DNA of 64,000 nucleotides from Sphingomonas_L flavalba_A (GTDB lineage: Bacteria > Pseudomonadota > Alphaproteobacteria > Sphingomonadales > Sphingomonadaceae), in contig NZ_CP180208.1 of the NCBI RefSeq assembly GCF_047553045.1, positions 2,480,001 through 2,544,000 of the forward strand, in the 5' to 3' direction. A program made the position numbers and the translations under genes. This document shows positions 44,232-53,633 of the stretch, one piece after another. How positions within the stretch are numbered: the first letter of the stretch is position 1; the number at the start of each line of letters is the position of its first letter. Below the pieces are notes generated by a model. It was not told the DNA's origin. It searched no databases and saw only the letters and a list, made by a program, of their open reading frames with translations.

Positions 44232-44437
44232 TGGCTATACGTCCTGCAATTCAAGCCCGGGCCTCTTAGGCCCCGGTACGGCTATAGCCTATTTAGAAAA
44301 ACTGGGGAGAGTCGCAATCGGCCTTGTTTCGGTACCGGCGCCGATTTTGCCTGAAAAGAGCACGCTTTCGCGGCGGATGGACGGGCCGCCGCCACCCGCC
44401 TAGGCTGGCCGCCCGATAACGACGGAGCGGCAAGCCG

Positions 44438-45406
44438 ATGTCCCAGCCTTTCGTCCGACCCGATGTCCGGGCGTTCCTGACCCTGCTCGACTCGGTGCCC
44501 GGCCCGAAGATGCATGAGTTGGACCCGCCGGCGGCCAGGCTGGCGTTCAACACGATGGTCGCGATCGCGGAAGCACCGGCGGAACCGCTCGCCGTCCGCC
44601 GCGACCTGACAACGCCGGACGGCATCGACCTGCGCCTCTACGACGCGCGCGAAAGCCGGACACCGGGGCCGGTGCTGGTTTTCTTCCACGGCGGCGGCTT
44701 CGTGATCGGCGACATCGAGTCGCATGACAGCTTCTGCGCGGAAACCGCGCGGCTGCTCGACCTTCCGGTCATTGCCGTCGCCTACCGGCTGGCGCCGGAA
44801 CACCCGTTCCCGGCCGCGCCCGACGATTGCGAGGCGGCGGCGCGCTGGGTGGCGGGCAGCCCGGCGGCGCTTGGCGTCGGCGTGACCGCGCTGGTCCTTG
44901 CCGGGGACAGCGCCGGCGGCAACCTCGCCATCGGCACCACGCAGGCGCTGCGCGACCGGCCGGCGGCGGCGCCGGTCATCGCCCAATGGCCAATCTACCC
45001 GGTGGTCGACGAAGCGGAGGATTATCCCTCACTCACCGATTTCGCCGACGGCTATCTGCTGACCGGCGACGCGATGCGCTGGTTCGGCAGTCATTACGCC
45101 CCGGTGCCGGGCGACCGGCGCAACGGCGTGCTGCATGCCGACCACGCGGGCACGCCGCCGACCCTGGTCGTCACCGCCGGGCTGGACCCGCTGCGCGATC
45201 AGGGCCGCGCCTATGCCGCCGCCCTTATCGCCGCGGGGGTGCCGACGGTGTTCCGCGAAGCGGCGGGCAGCATCCACGGCTTCATCAACCTGCGCAAGGC
45301 GGTGCCCTCCGCGCAGGGCGACGTCGCCGCCTGCCTGCGCATCCTGAAAGACATCGTCGCCGAAGCGGAAGCAAACCGGGTCATGGCGCAGGCGGCGGGC
45401 GGGTGA
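44438..45406 (+). CDS. alpha/beta hydrolase, hormone-sensitive lipase (HSL) family
   Basis: 322-residue esterase/lipase. The oxyanion-hole motif HGGG is at 84-87 and GDSAGG at 156-161 gives nucleophile Ser158; VTAGLDPLRDQG holds the acid and SIHGF the histidine. No signal peptide. Cytoplasmic hydrolysis of short acyl esters is typical. It precedes the MaoC-like gene by 13 bases and likely shares a transcript, which may point to CoA or acyl-chain breakdown. Confidence 0.92.
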   Translation: MSQPFVRPDVRAFLTLLDSVPGPKMHELDPPAARLAFNTMVAIAEAPAEPLAVRRDLTTPDGIDLRLYDARESRTPGPVLVFFHGGGFVIGDIESHDSFCAETARLLDLPVIAVAYRLAPEHPFPAAPDDCEAAARWVAGSPAALGVGVTALVLAGDSAGGNLAIGTTQALRDRPAAAPVIAQWPIYPVVDEAEDYPSLTDFADGYLLTGDAMRWFGSHYAPVPGDRRNGVLHADHAGTPPTLVVTAGLDPLRDQGRAYAAALIAAGVPTVFREAAGSIHGFINLRKAVPSAQGDVAACLRILKDIVAEAEANRVMAQAAGG

Positions 45407-45419
45407 AAGGGCAGGCGTA

Positions 45420-45863
45420 ATGGAATATCTGGAGGATTTGGTCGTCGGCACGAAGCGCGGTTTCGGGCAGTATCACGTCACCCGCGAAGAGGTGATCGCC
45501 TTCGCCGCCAAATACGACCCGCAACCGTTCCACCTGTCGGACGAAGCCGCCGCCAAAACCCATTTCGGCCGGTTGTCCGCCAGCGGCTGGCACAGTTGCG
45601 CGATGGCGATGGCGATGATCGTCGAAGACCTGAAGGCGCACGAACATGCCGGGCTAGGTTCGCCGGGGGTGGATGAGTTGCGCTGGCTGAAACCGGTCTA
45701 CCCCGGCGACACGCTCCGGCTTGAAAACGAACTGGTCGAGGTGACACCCTCGCGCAGCCGCCCCGACATGGGTTCGTTCCGCTCGCGCGTCACCATGTTC
45801 AACCAGCATGACGAACCGGTGATGCGCTTCACCTCGATCGCCCTCGTCCGCCGCCGGCCCTGA
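45420..45863 (+). CDS. MaoC-family dehydratase (hot-dog fold)
   Basis: 147 residues with the MaoC-like layout: GFGQYHVTREEVIAFAAKYDPQPFH near the start (quoted in part: VTREEVIAFAAKYDPQPFH) and SGWHSCAMAMAM and PGVDELRWLKPVYPGDTLR after it. Members hydrate enoyl-CoA or act in fatty-acid or branched-chain catabolism. The catalytic D-H pair of hydratase 2 (D in YDPQPFH, H) is present. Co-directional with the HSL hydrolase upstream; converges on the cyclase gene. Confidence 0.88.
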   Translation: MEYLEDLVVGTKRGFGQYHVTREEVIAFAAKYDPQPFHLSDEAAAKTHFGRLSASGWHSCAMAMAMIVEDLKAHEHAGLGSPGVDELRWLKPVYPGDTLRLENELVEVTPSRSRPDMGSFRSRVTMFNQHDEPVMRFTSIALVRRRP

Positions 45864-45886
45864 CGCACAGCGCCGGCCGCCGCCTT

Positions 45887-47611
45887 TTACGCGGCCATCG
45901 CGGCTTTGGCCGCCGCCGCCACCTCCACCCGGTTCCGCCCGCCGCGCTTGGCGTCGTACAGCGCCAGATCGGCATCGACCATCAACCGGTCGACCCCGTC
46001 GCAGCGCCCGCCGGCCAGCCCGATGCTGACCGTCACGTCAAGCAGATCAGCCCCGCCGGCGCAGACCCCGGCCCGGATCCGTTCGGCAATGGTATGCGCC
46101 CGGTTCAGGTCCAGCCCCATCAGCAGCACGACGAATTCCTCGCCGCCATAGCGGGCGACGATCGCGCCCGGCCCCGCCGCGCGGGCGATCAGCGCGCCCA
46201 GCCCGGCCAGCACCGCGTCGGCGCGCACATGGCCATAACGGTCGTTGACCGCCTTGAAATGGTCGATGTCGATCATCAGCAACGCCACCGGGCTGGACGG
46301 GCCGCCGATCTGCAACGCCCGTTCGATCGCGGCGACGAAGCCGCGCCGGTTGGCAAGGCCGGTCAGCGCGTCGGTCGCCGCCTGACGCTCCAGCACAAGC
46401 TGGCGCTCGCGCACCCGTTCATGGTCAAGCCGCATTGCCTTGATCCGCGTCACCACCGGCAAGGACAGGATCAGGCATTCAACCGTCACCGCGGCAACCA
46501 TCGCGCCGTCGCCGACCAGCGCGTCGGGCACCAGCCCCAGAATACGCAGCGGATAGGTCACGCCGATCGCGATCGGCACCGCCCAGCCAAGGCCCAGAAT
46601 CCGCGCGGTGTGGCTGCCCCTGATCGCGCCGACCGCCAGCACCACGACGACCAGCACCAGCCCGTTCATCCCGACGAGATTGGCGGCACCGTAAACCGGT
46701 GCGGTCAGCCCGTCCGGGCCGAATAACAGCAGCACCGCGCAGGCCACCGACGCCGCCGCGCTGATCAGGCTGTAGAATCGCAGCCCGCGCGGGACATAGC
46801 GGCGCGCGATAAAATCGGTCGAAAACAGCAGCCCCGTCGCCGTCGCCACGGACAGCGTCGCCGAGATCAGCCGCGATATCCCGCCCGCCGACACGCCCGG
46901 CACGACCAGCAGCACCAGTCCGGAATAGGCGGCCGCGTACAGAAACAGCACCGTCGCATGGGCGACATAGAATAGCTGGAACCGCTGCCGGATCGCGAAA
47001 AACAGCGCCAGATGCGCGAATATGGTCAGCGCCAGCACGCCAAGCGCCAGCCCGTACAACGCCGCGTCACGGCGTTCCATGCGGAAATCGGCATAGAGCG
47101 GGACCAGCCGGGTCGGGCGGCTGAAAGTGATCAGTTCGGTGTCGCCCAGCCGCACCAGCATCCGTGTCACCGGCGCGCCGGCCGGTACGATCATGCTCAG
47201 ATAGCCGCCGGTCCGCCAACCGCGCCCCGGTGCCGCCGGGTCGTATCGCTCATGGCTGACACTGCCGTCGGCGCGGGCAAGATACAGGTCAACCCGGTGC
47301 ACCCGGTGGGTGTCGATCAGCAACCGGTGCAGGCCTTTCCCGTCGCCCAGTTGCGCCGGCGCGCCGAAATCCAGCCAGACGACACCGCGCGTGGCCCGGC
47401 CCGGCGGTGTGCACGGCCCCGCCGGACGCGCCAGCATTTCGGCAGCGCCGGTATCGGCGGCTGTCGGGATCTGGCATGCGGATACGACATCGGTCGCCAC
47501 CGCGCCGCCGCCCTTGACCGCCGCCAGCGCCGGCGCGGCCAGCATCAACAGCAGCGCCGCCATCATCGCGGCAAGCCATCGCGCAAGCATCATCGGGTAA
47601 TCGGCGACCAT
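45887..47611 (-). CDS. membrane-bound diguanylate cyclase (7TMR-DISM + GGDEF)
   Basis: 574 residues: signal sequence (about 7-30), periplasmic DISM-type sensor domain (about 40-175), seven-transmembrane 7TMR-DISM block (about 180-390), short coiled linker, then GGDEF domain (about 410-565). The active-site loop is RYGGEEF (GGEEF at 489-493), so cyclic-di-GMP synthesis is likely. No RxxD product-inhibition site lies five residues upstream. An alternative start at 47593 (MMLAR) is possible. Stands alone between maoC and apt. Confidence 0.9.
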   Translation of the reverse strand: MVADYPMMLARWLAAMMAALLLMLAAPALAAVKGGGAVATDVVSACQIPTAADTGAAEMLARPAGPCTPPGRATRGVVWLDFGAPAQLGDGKGLHRLLIDTHRVHRVDLYLARADGSVSHERYDPAAPGRGWRTGGYLSMIVPAGAPVTRMLVRLGDTELITFSRPTRLVPLYADFRMERRDAALYGLALGVLALTIFAHLALFFAIRQRFQLFYVAHATVLFLYAAAYSGLVLLVVPGVSAGGISRLISATLSVATATGLLFSTDFIARRYVPRGLRFYSLISAAASVACAVLLLFGPDGLTAPVYGAANLVGMNGLVLVVVVLAVGAIRGSHTARILGLGWAVPIAIGVTYPLRILGLVPDALVGDGAMVAAVTVECLILSLPVVTRIKAMRLDHERVRERQLVLERQAATDALTGLANRRGFVAAIERALQIGGPSSPVALLMIDIDHFKAVNDRYGHVRADAVLAGLGALIARAAGPGAIVARYGGEEFVVLLMGLDLNRAHTIAERIRAGVCAGGADLLDVTVSIGLAGGRCDGVDRLMVDADLALYDAKRGGRNRVEVAAAAKAAMAA

Positions 47612-47662
47612 ATTGCCGCCGCGATAGACGCTCAGGGCTAAAGATCGATTAAGCGTTGGTGC

Positions 47663-48199
47663 TCAATGGCCTGGAAAAACCATCAGCGAGTCGACGGCCA
47701 CGCCTTCGGCGCGCAGCAGATCGGCGCCGCCCAGATCCGGCAGGTCGATGGCAAACAGGGCCGCGGGCACCTCGGCGCCCGCCTCGCGCAGCAATCGGGT
47801 GGTGGCAAGCGCGGTGCCGCCGGTGGCGATCAGATCGTCGAGCAGCAGCGCGCGATCACCCGGCCGCACCGCCCCTTCATGGATCTCCAGCCGATCGGTG
47901 CCATATTCCAGCGCATAGTCGATGCCGACGCGCGGCCCCGGCAGCTTGCCGGCCTTGCGTACCGGCAGCACGCCGACGCCAAGGGCGCGCGCCACCGCCG
48001 CGCCAAACAGGAAACCGCGCGCCTCGATCGCGGCAACCAGCGTCACCTCATGCGGCCGGGCGCGCATGACCAGCGCGTCGACGGCCGCAGCAAAGCCACG
48101 GCCGTCGATCAGCAACGTCGTAATGTCGCGGAACAGAATCCCCGGCTTCGGAAAGTCGGGGATCGTCCGGACCAGCGCCTGTAATTCGGCGCGGGTCAT
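47663..48199 (-). CDS. apt: adenine phosphoribosyltransferase
   Basis: Salvages adenine to AMP with PRPP. 178 residues; the PRPP-binding loop is ALLLDDLIATGGTA, and ARGFLFGAAVA and PDFPKPGILFRDIT are typical APRT motifs. It starts four bases after the petC stop and so is the last gene of the bc1 operon. The 51 bases between its stop and the diguanylate cyclase start contain no clear terminator. Confidence 0.96.
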   Translation of the reverse strand: MTRAELQALVRTIPDFPKPGILFRDITTLLIDGRGFAAAVDALVMRARPHEVTLVAAIEARGFLFGAAVARALGVGVLPVRKAGKLPGPRVGIDYALEYGTDRLEIHEGAVRPGDRALLLDDLIATGGTALATTRLLREAGAEVPAALFAIDLPDLGGADLLRAEGVAVDSLMVFPGH

Positions 48200-48203
48200 C
48201 CGA

Positions 48204-49043
48204 TCAATGCGGCCTGCCCGCCCAGATGTTCCGGTACGACAGGAAGGTCAGCACCGAAAAGACGATCAGGAACGCTACCGTCGCGATGCCGGCGCTGTGC
48301 CGGTTCTCCAGCTTCGGTTCCGCCGTCCATACCAGGAAAGCCGACACGTCCTGCGCCATCTGGTCAACCGTCGCCGCGGTCCCGTCGGAATAGGTGACCT
48401 GCCCGTCGTTCAGCGGCGGCGCCATCGCCAGGTTGAGGTTGGCGAAATACGGGTTGTAATGCAGCCCGGTTCCGGTCTTGGCGTCCGGGAACTTCTTCAG
48501 CAGTTCCGGCGGCTGGTCCTGATAACCGGTCAGGATCGAATAGACATAGGCGGCACCGCCATGGTGCGTCTTGGTCATCAGCGACTGGTCGGGCGGCAAC
48601 GCGTTGCCGTTGGCCGCCCGCGCCGCGACTTCGTTCGGGAACGGCAGCGGGAAACGGTCGGCGGCAATCGACTTGCGGGTCGTCGCTTCGCCGGTCTCCG
48701 GGTCGACCGCCGGTTGCTGGATCGCCCACTGGTCGGCGATCGCCTTGACCTCGGCCTCGGTGTAGCCGAGCGCCTGCAGGTCGCGGAACGCCACAAGGCG
48801 CAGCGAGTGGCAGGCGGAGCAGACTTCCTTGAACACCTGGAAACCGCGCTGGAGCTGACGACGGTCGAACTTGCCGAACGGCCCGTCGCTCGCCAGATGC
48901 AGCGCCTTCGGCTGCAGGTGGAATTCCTGCTCGACCGTCACCGCGGCCGGCTCGGTCAGGTGGTTATAGGCGCCGGTGCCAAACGCGATCAGCAAGACCC
49001 CGCAGAACGCGGCGCCGATGGCTCCAAGAATGATACGAAGCAT
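48204..49043 (-). CDS. petC: ubiquinol-cytochrome c reductase, cytochrome c1
   Basis: Electron-transferring subunit of the bc1 complex, 279 residues. N-terminal hydrophobic signal/anchor (about 3-25), haem-binding CSACH at 75-79, and a C-terminal membrane span near AGIATVAFLIVFSVLTFLSYR. The haem domain faces the periplasm. Third gene of petABC; 16 bases after petB, 4 before apt. Confidence 0.95.
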   Translation of the reverse strand: MLRIILGAIGAAFCGVLLIAFGTGAYNHLTEPAAVTVEQEFHLQPKALHLASDGPFGKFDRRQLQRGFQVFKEVCSACHSLRLVAFRDLQALGYTEAEVKAIADQWAIQQPAVDPETGEATTRKSIAADRFPLPFPNEVAARAANGNALPPDQSLMTKTHHGGAAYVYSILTGYQDQPPELLKKFPDAKTGTGLHYNPYFANLNLAMAPPLNDGQVTYSDGTAATVDQMAQDVSAFLVWTAEPKLENRHSAGIATVAFLIVFSVLTFLSYRNIWAGRPH

Positions 49044-49059
49044 AGGTGCTGATGCCCCC

Positions 49060-50361
49060 TTATTCAGCCGGCGCTGCGGCGGCGGTGCCGTCGGCGTCAG
49101 ATACCGTGTTCCCGTGCTTGGCGAGTACCGCCTCGGTGATCGAAGCGGGCAACGGCAGCGTCCGCTCGATGCTGGCGACGATCGGCAGCACGATCAGGAA
49201 ATGGGCGAAATAGTAGATCGCCGCGATCTGGCTCAGCATCACGAACGGCTCTTCAGCCGGCGCGCCGCCACAATAGCCAAGGATCAGCACGTCGATGATC
49301 AGCACCCAGAAGAACTTCTTGTACAGCGGCCGGTATGTCGCCGAACGAACGGGCGACTTGTCGATCCACGGCAGGAAGAACAGCAGCAGGATGGCGGCGA
49401 ACATCGCCAGCACGCCCCACAGCTTGGCCGGCAGGATGAAGTCGATCGTGAAGGCGCGCAGAATCGCGTAGAACGGCCAGAAATACCATTCGGGAACGAT
49501 GTGCGCCGGCGTCGAAAGCGGGTTGGCCGGGATGTAGTTGTCCGGGTGGCCGAGCGCGTTCGGCGCGAAGAACACCATGATCGCGAACAGCGTCATGAAG
49601 ATCGCGACGCCGAAGCCGTCCTTGGCGGTGTAATACGGGTGGAACGGCACCGTGTCCTGCTCGTCCTTCACCTCGACGCCGGTCGGGTTGCTCGACCCCG
49701 GAATGTGCAGCGCCCAGATGTGGAGGACGATGACGCCGGCGATCACGAACGGCAGCAGATAGTGCAGCGAGAAGAAACGGTTGAGCGCGGCGTTGTCCGG
49801 CGCGAATCCGCCGAGCAGCCAAGTATGGATCGTGTCGCCGACCAGCGGGATCGCCGAGAACAGCCCGGTGATGACCTGCGCGCCCCAGAAGCTCATCTGG
49901 CCCCACGGCAGCACATAGCCCATGAACGCCGTCGCCATCATCAACAGGAAGATGACCAGGCCAAGCAGCCAGACCATCTCACGCGGCGCTTTGTACGAAC
50001 CGAAGTACAGGCCGCGGAAGATGTGGATGTAGACGACGATGAAGAAGAACGACGCGCCGTTGGCGTGCGCGTAGCGCAGCAGCCAGCCGGAATTGACGTC
50101 GCGCATGATGTGCTCGACGGAATCGAACGCAACGCCGGCATTGGCGGCATAATGCATCGCCAGCACGATGCCGGTGACGATCTGGATGGTCAGCGCGACC
50201 CCGGCGAGAACGCCGAAATTCCAGAAATAATTCAGGTTGCGCGGCACCGGGTAACCGGCGCCGACCGCGTTGTAGACGAGGCGGGGAAGCGGCAACCGCT
50301 CATCCACCCACTTCATCACCGGGTTGGTGGGGGCGTATTGCTTGGCCCAGGGAAAGCTCAT
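49060..50361 (-). CDS. petB: ubiquinol-cytochrome c reductase, cytochrome b
   Basis: Membrane core of the bc1 complex with two b haems and the quinone sites; 433 residues, normal for alphaproteobacteria. Start MSFPWAKQYAPTNP overlaps the petA stop (ATGA). NYFWNFGVLAGVAL, YAHANGASFFFIVVYIH, GYVLPWGQMSFWGA and the Qo-site PEWYF motif are all present, with C-terminal spans around PAKLWGVLAMF. An upstream in-frame stretch (to 50481) overlaps petA and was rejected. Confidence 0.96.
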   Translation of the reverse strand: MSFPWAKQYAPTNPVMKWVDERLPLPRLVYNAVGAGYPVPRNLNYFWNFGVLAGVALTIQIVTGIVLAMHYAANAGVAFDSVEHIMRDVNSGWLLRYAHANGASFFFIVVYIHIFRGLYFGSYKAPREMVWLLGLVIFLLMMATAFMGYVLPWGQMSFWGAQVITGLFSAIPLVGDTIHTWLLGGFAPDNAALNRFFSLHYLLPFVIAGVIVLHIWALHIPGSSNPTGVEVKDEQDTVPFHPYYTAKDGFGVAIFMTLFAIMVFFAPNALGHPDNYIPANPLSTPAHIVPEWYFWPFYAILRAFTIDFILPAKLWGVLAMFAAILLLFFLPWIDKSPVRSATYRPLYKKFFWVLIIDVLILGYCGGAPAEEPFVMLSQIAAIYYFAHFLIVLPIVASIERTLPLPASITEAVLAKHGNTVSDADGTAAAAPAE

Positions 50362-50933
50362 GCCTTTGCTCCAACTTCGACGACGGTGTCCGACCGGAAC
50401 ACGTAATCGGGCACGACGAGATTCGTCGGCGCGGGGCCTTTGCGGATGCGGGCGGCAGTGTCGTAGTGCGAGCCGTGGCACGGGCAGAAATATCCGCCGA
50501 ACTCACCGCGATTCTCGCCCTCGCCCGCGCCAAGCGGCACACAGCCGAGGTGGGTGCAGACGCCCATCGTGATCAGCCACTGGGTCTTGCCGGGTTTGGT
50601 CCGGTCCTCCAGCGACTGCGGGTCGCGCAGCGAGTTGACCGGCACCGCGTCCGCTTCGGCGATCTCCTTCGGCGTCAGGTGCCGCACGAACAGCGGCTGC
50701 TTGCGGAACACCGTCTTGATCGCCTGCCCCGGCTGGATGGCGGAGATGTCGACCTCGGTCGACGCCTGCGCCAGCACGTCGGCGGACGGGCTCATCTGGG
50801 TAACCAGCGGCACGACGGCCGCGGCCGCGCCGACCCCGGCGAAGCTGACCGCCGCAACGTTCAGGAAGTCGCGTCGGCGGACGCCGTCTTCTTGGGCGAT
50901 GTCGCCCGGTTCAATCTGTTCAAGCGTCGCCAT
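50358..50933 (-). CDS. petA: ubiquinol-cytochrome c reductase, Rieske iron-sulfur subunit
   Basis: Rieske [2Fe-2S] protein of 191 residues. A twin-arginine-like VRRRDFLNVAA precedes the N-terminal membrane span (about 22-45). The cluster motifs are CTHLGC and CPCHGSHYD, with an insertion between them (VPLGAGEGENRGEFGGYF), which is common in alphaproteobacteria. First gene of petABC-apt. Upstream 220-base gap to trmL contains a promoter-like sequence. Confidence 0.96.
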   Translation of the reverse strand: MATLEQIEPGDIAQEDGVRRRDFLNVAAVSFAGVGAAAAVVPLVTQMSPSADVLAQASTEVDISAIQPGQAIKTVFRKQPLFVRHLTPKEIAEADAVPVNSLRDPQSLEDRTKPGKTQWLITMGVCTHLGCVPLGAGEGENRGEFGGYFCPCHGSHYDTAARIRKGPAPTNLVVPDYVFRSDTVVEVGAKA

Positions 50934-51058
50934 TCACCAGCCCTTGCGCCATGACCCCTTATCACGCGTGCTACCATGGCAGGAAGACGGCCGAAGACAC
51001 GGCAACTGCGTTGCCGCATCTTGTTACGCCGCCGCCTGTACCCCCGGCAGTCGCCGGC

Positions 51059-51088
51059 CTGATAGCCAAGCCGCAAGGCATTTGCCAA
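51059..51088 (-). promoter_or_regulatory. petA: candidate sigma-70-like promoter of petABC-apt
   Basis: TTGGCA (51088-51083, read on the minus strand) and TATCAG (51064-51059) are spaced by 18 bases, about 120 bases upstream of petA. The -35 is close to TTGACA; the -10 is only a partial match. Assigned by pattern alone. Confidence 0.35.
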
Positions 51089-51153
51089 CAAGATTTCTGA
51101 CCGGCTAACCGGTTGCAGCCCGCAACCCCGTCCCAATCCCGTGAAGGCAACCG

Positions 51154-51603
51154 ATGCGCATCGCTCTTTATCAGCCCGACATCGCCGGCAACGTCGGCGC
51201 GGTTCTGCGCGTCGGCGCCTGTTTCGGCGTGCCGGTCGACATTATCGAACCGTGCGGATTCGTGTTCTCCGACGCGCGCATGCGGCGGGCGGGCATGGAT
51301 TATCTCGCCCATGTCGCCATGGTCCGCCATGCCGACTGGGCGGCGTTCCGGCGGGCGCAGCCGGGGCGGCTGGTCCTGCTGACCGCGCATGGTGCGACTC
51401 CGCTGCACACCGCCCGCTTCGCATCCGACGATATCGTGCTGATGGGGTCGGAAAGCGGCGGCGCGCCGGACCTTGTCCACGAGGCGGCGGCGCTCCGCGT
51501 GCGGATTCCGATGCGCGCCGGCCTTCGCTCCTTGAATCTCGCCGTGTCCGCGGGCATCGCGCTCGCCGAGGCACTAAGGCAGACGGAAGGATTCCCGGAA
51601 TGA
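51154..51603 (+). CDS. trmL: tRNA (cytidine(34)-2'-O)-methyltransferase, TrmL-like
   Basis: SPOUT methyltransferase of 149 residues acting on the wobble base of tRNA-Leu. RIALYQPDIAGNVGAVLRVGA is the N-terminal motif (positions 2-22 in part), with GSESGGAPDLVHE and MRAGLRSLNLAVSAGIAL (motif 3, SPOUT knot) near the end. Length matches TrmL. Its TGA overlaps the hemF start by one codon-frame shift (ATGA). Confidence 0.93.
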   Translation: MRIALYQPDIAGNVGAVLRVGACFGVPVDIIEPCGFVFSDARMRRAGMDYLAHVAMVRHADWAAFRRAQPGRLVLLTAHGATPLHTARFASDDIVLMGSESGGAPDLVHEAAALRVRIPMRAGLRSLNLAVSAGIALAEALRQTEGFPE

Positions 51604-52442
51604 TCGCCCTCGACGACGAGCAGCAGGCCGCCCGCGCCTGGTTCGAGCAGCTCCGCGACCGGATCTGCGCCGAATTCGAGGCGATCGAGCGCGAAGCGGG
51701 CAGCGACGCCGCCTTCACCTATCGCCCGTGGGACCGCACCGACTCAACCGGCGCGCCGGGCGGCAGCGGCGTGCAGGGGCTGATGAAAGGCCGGGTGTTC
51801 GAAAAGGTCGGGGTCAACGTCTCCACCGTCGCCGGCGCGTTCGACGGCGAATTCGCCCGCTCGATCCACGGCGCGGCGGAAGACCCCCGCTTTTTCGCCA
51901 CCGGCATCAGCCTGGTCGCCCATATGGCGAATCCGCATGTTCCGGCGGTCCATATGAACACCCGCTTCCTGACCACGACGAAACGCTGGTTCGGCGGCGG
52001 CGCCGATCTCAACCCGCCGATCCCCTATGCGGAGGACACCGCCGGTTTCCACGCCGCGCTGCAGGCGGCGTGCGACGCGCACGACCCGGATCATTATCCC
52101 CGCTTCAAGGCGTGGGCGGACGAGTATTTCTACTTGCCGCACCGCAAGGTCCATCGCGGCGTCGGCGGCATATTCTACGATCATCTCGAAGGCGATTTCG
52201 CCGCCAACTTCGCCTTCACCCGCGCGGTCGGCGAGGCGTTCCTCGCCGCGTTCCCGCCCATAGTCCGGCGGCGGATGGGTGCGGCATGGGACGACGCCGA
52301 CCTTGCCCGCCAGCGCGCCTGGCGCGGTCGCTATGCCGAATTCAACCTGCTCTACGATCGCGGCACGCTGTTCGGGCTGAAGACCGGCGGCAATGTCGAC
52401 GCGATCCTGATGAGCCTGCCGCCGATGGCGACGTGGGACTGA
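51600..52442 (+). CDS. hemF: oxygen-dependent coproporphyrinogen III oxidase
   Basis: Converts coproporphyrinogen III to protoporphyrinogen IX using oxygen, in haem synthesis. 280 residues, slightly short. Conserved parts are GVNVSTVAG, FFATGISLVAHMANPHVPAVHMNTR, WFGGGADLNP, and DHLEGD..FTRAVG, with RGRYAEFNLLYDRGTLFGLKTGG near the end. The start ATG overlaps the trmL stop. Haem demand fits bc1 and aa3 genes in this region. Confidence 0.95.
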   Translation: MIALDDEQQAARAWFEQLRDRICAEFEAIEREAGSDAAFTYRPWDRTDSTGAPGGSGVQGLMKGRVFEKVGVNVSTVAGAFDGEFARSIHGAAEDPRFFATGISLVAHMANPHVPAVHMNTRFLTTTKRWFGGGADLNPPIPYAEDTAGFHAALQAACDAHDPDHYPRFKAWADEYFYLPHRKVHRGVGGIFYDHLEGDFAANFAFTRAVGEAFLAAFPPIVRRRMGAAWDDADLARQRAWRGRYAEFNLLYDRGTLFGLKTGGNVDAILMSLPPMATWD

Positions 52443-53014
52443 CGCCGCTTCCCGCCGGGCAGGTCGCCGCGGTCGTCACGACGCTTGAAATGCGCGAGCG
52501 GCCGCGCCCCCGGCCGATGCCGGATTCGCCGCTGCGGCTGGTCCGCTGGCCGGCGCCGGAGCGCGAACGCTATCGCGCGCTGTTCCGCCGGGTCGGGGCG
52601 CCATGGCTGTGGTTTTCCCGCCTCGTCCTCGCCGACGCGGCGCTCGACACGCTCCTCGCCGATGCCGATGTGCATGTCTGCGCGGCGATCGACCGGCGCG
52701 GCATCGAAGTCGGCATGCTCGAACTGGATTTCCGCCAGCCCGCCGCCTGCGAGATCGTCTATTTCGGGCTTGTGCCGGAACTGGCCGGGCGCGGCCTTGG
52801 CCGCTGGCTGATGGCGGAGGCGATGGCCCGCGCCTGGGTGCCGGGGGTGGAGCGGTTGTGGGTGCGGACCTGCTCGCTCGACCACCCGTCGGCGCTCGGC
52901 TTCTACCGCGCCCAGGGCTTCGCGCCGGTCGCGCGGGCGGTCGAAACCTTCGAAGACCCGCGCCGCGCCGGTTACCTGCCGATCGACTCGGCCCCGCACG
53001 TGCCGCTGCTTTAA
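52433..53014 (+). CDS. GNAT-family N-acetyltransferase
   Basis: 193-residue acetyltransferase. A GTG that overlaps the hemF stop by ten bases opens the frame (VGLTPLPAGQVAAVV); an ATG at 52490 is an alternative. The GNAT core is in the second half: YFGLVPELAGRGLGRWLMAEA (motif A) and LWVRTCSLDHPSALGFYRAQGF (motif B). An N-terminal stretch TTLEMRERPRPRPMP is common in sphingomonad homologues placed with hemF. Substrate unknown. Confidence 0.85.
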   Translation: MGLTPLPAGQVAAVVTTLEMRERPRPRPMPDSPLRLVRWPAPERERYRALFRRVGAPWLWFSRLVLADAALDTLLADADVHVCAAIDRRGIEVGMLELDFRQPAACEIVYFGLVPELAGRGLGRWLMAEAMARAWVPGVERLWVRTCSLDHPSALGFYRAQGFAPVARAVETFEDPRRAGYLPIDSAPHVPLL

Positions 53015-53033
53015 TTGGCAGGCGGCGCCGCCC

Positions 53034-53633
53034 TCAGCAGCGCCCGATCAGCGCCAGCACCTCCTTGCGGCTGCGCTCGTCGTCGCGGAACACGCCCATC
53101 ATCCGGCTGGTCACCATGCCGACGCCGGGCGTCCGCACGCCGCGCGCTGTCATGCAGGCATGGCTCGCCTCGATCACCACCGCCACGCCGTGGGGATTCA
53201 GATTGTCCCAGATGCAGTTGGCGACTTCCGCCGTCAGCCGCTCCTGCACCTGCAATCGCCGCGCATAGCCGTGGAGCACCCGCGCCAGCTTCGAAATGCC
53301 GACAACCCGGTCGCGCGGCAGATAGGCGATGTGCGCCTTGCCGATGATCGGCGCCATATGGTGCTCGCAATGCGAATGGAACGGGATGTCCTTCAGCAGC
53401 ACGATCTCGTCATAGCCGCCGACCTCCTCGAAGGTCCGGCTCAGGTGCAGGCCGGGGTCCTCGCCATAGCCGCTGCAATATTCCTTCCACGCCCGTGCCA
53501 CCCGCGCCGGCGTGTCGGCCAGCCCTTCGCGGGTGGGGTCGTCACCCGTCCATTCGATCAGCGTCCGCACCGCCGCCAGCACGTCGGCCGGCACCGGCGG
53601 CCGCGTCGCTTCATCCTTGGGTCGATCCTTCAC
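53034..53633 (-). CDS. folE: GTP cyclohydrolase I
   Basis: First step of tetrahydrofolate synthesis: GTP to dihydroneopterin triphosphate. 199 residues with the zinc motif FHSHCEHHMAP and substrate loop VVGISKLARVLHGYARRLQVQERLT, plus C-terminal SRMMGVFRDDERSRKEVLALI. Start is a GTG with AAGGAG seven bases upstream; the frame open to 53696 has no better start. Convergent with the GNAT gene (19 bases between). Confidence 0.96.
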   Translation of the reverse strand: MKDRPKDEATRPPVPADVLAAVRTLIEWTGDDPTREGLADTPARVARAWKEYCSGYGEDPGLHLSRTFEEVGGYDEIVLLKDIPFHSHCEHHMAPIIGKAHIAYLPRDRVVGISKLARVLHGYARRLQVQERLTAEVANCIWDNLNPHGVAVVIEASHACMTARGVRTPGVGMVTSRMMGVFRDDERSRKEVLALIGRC

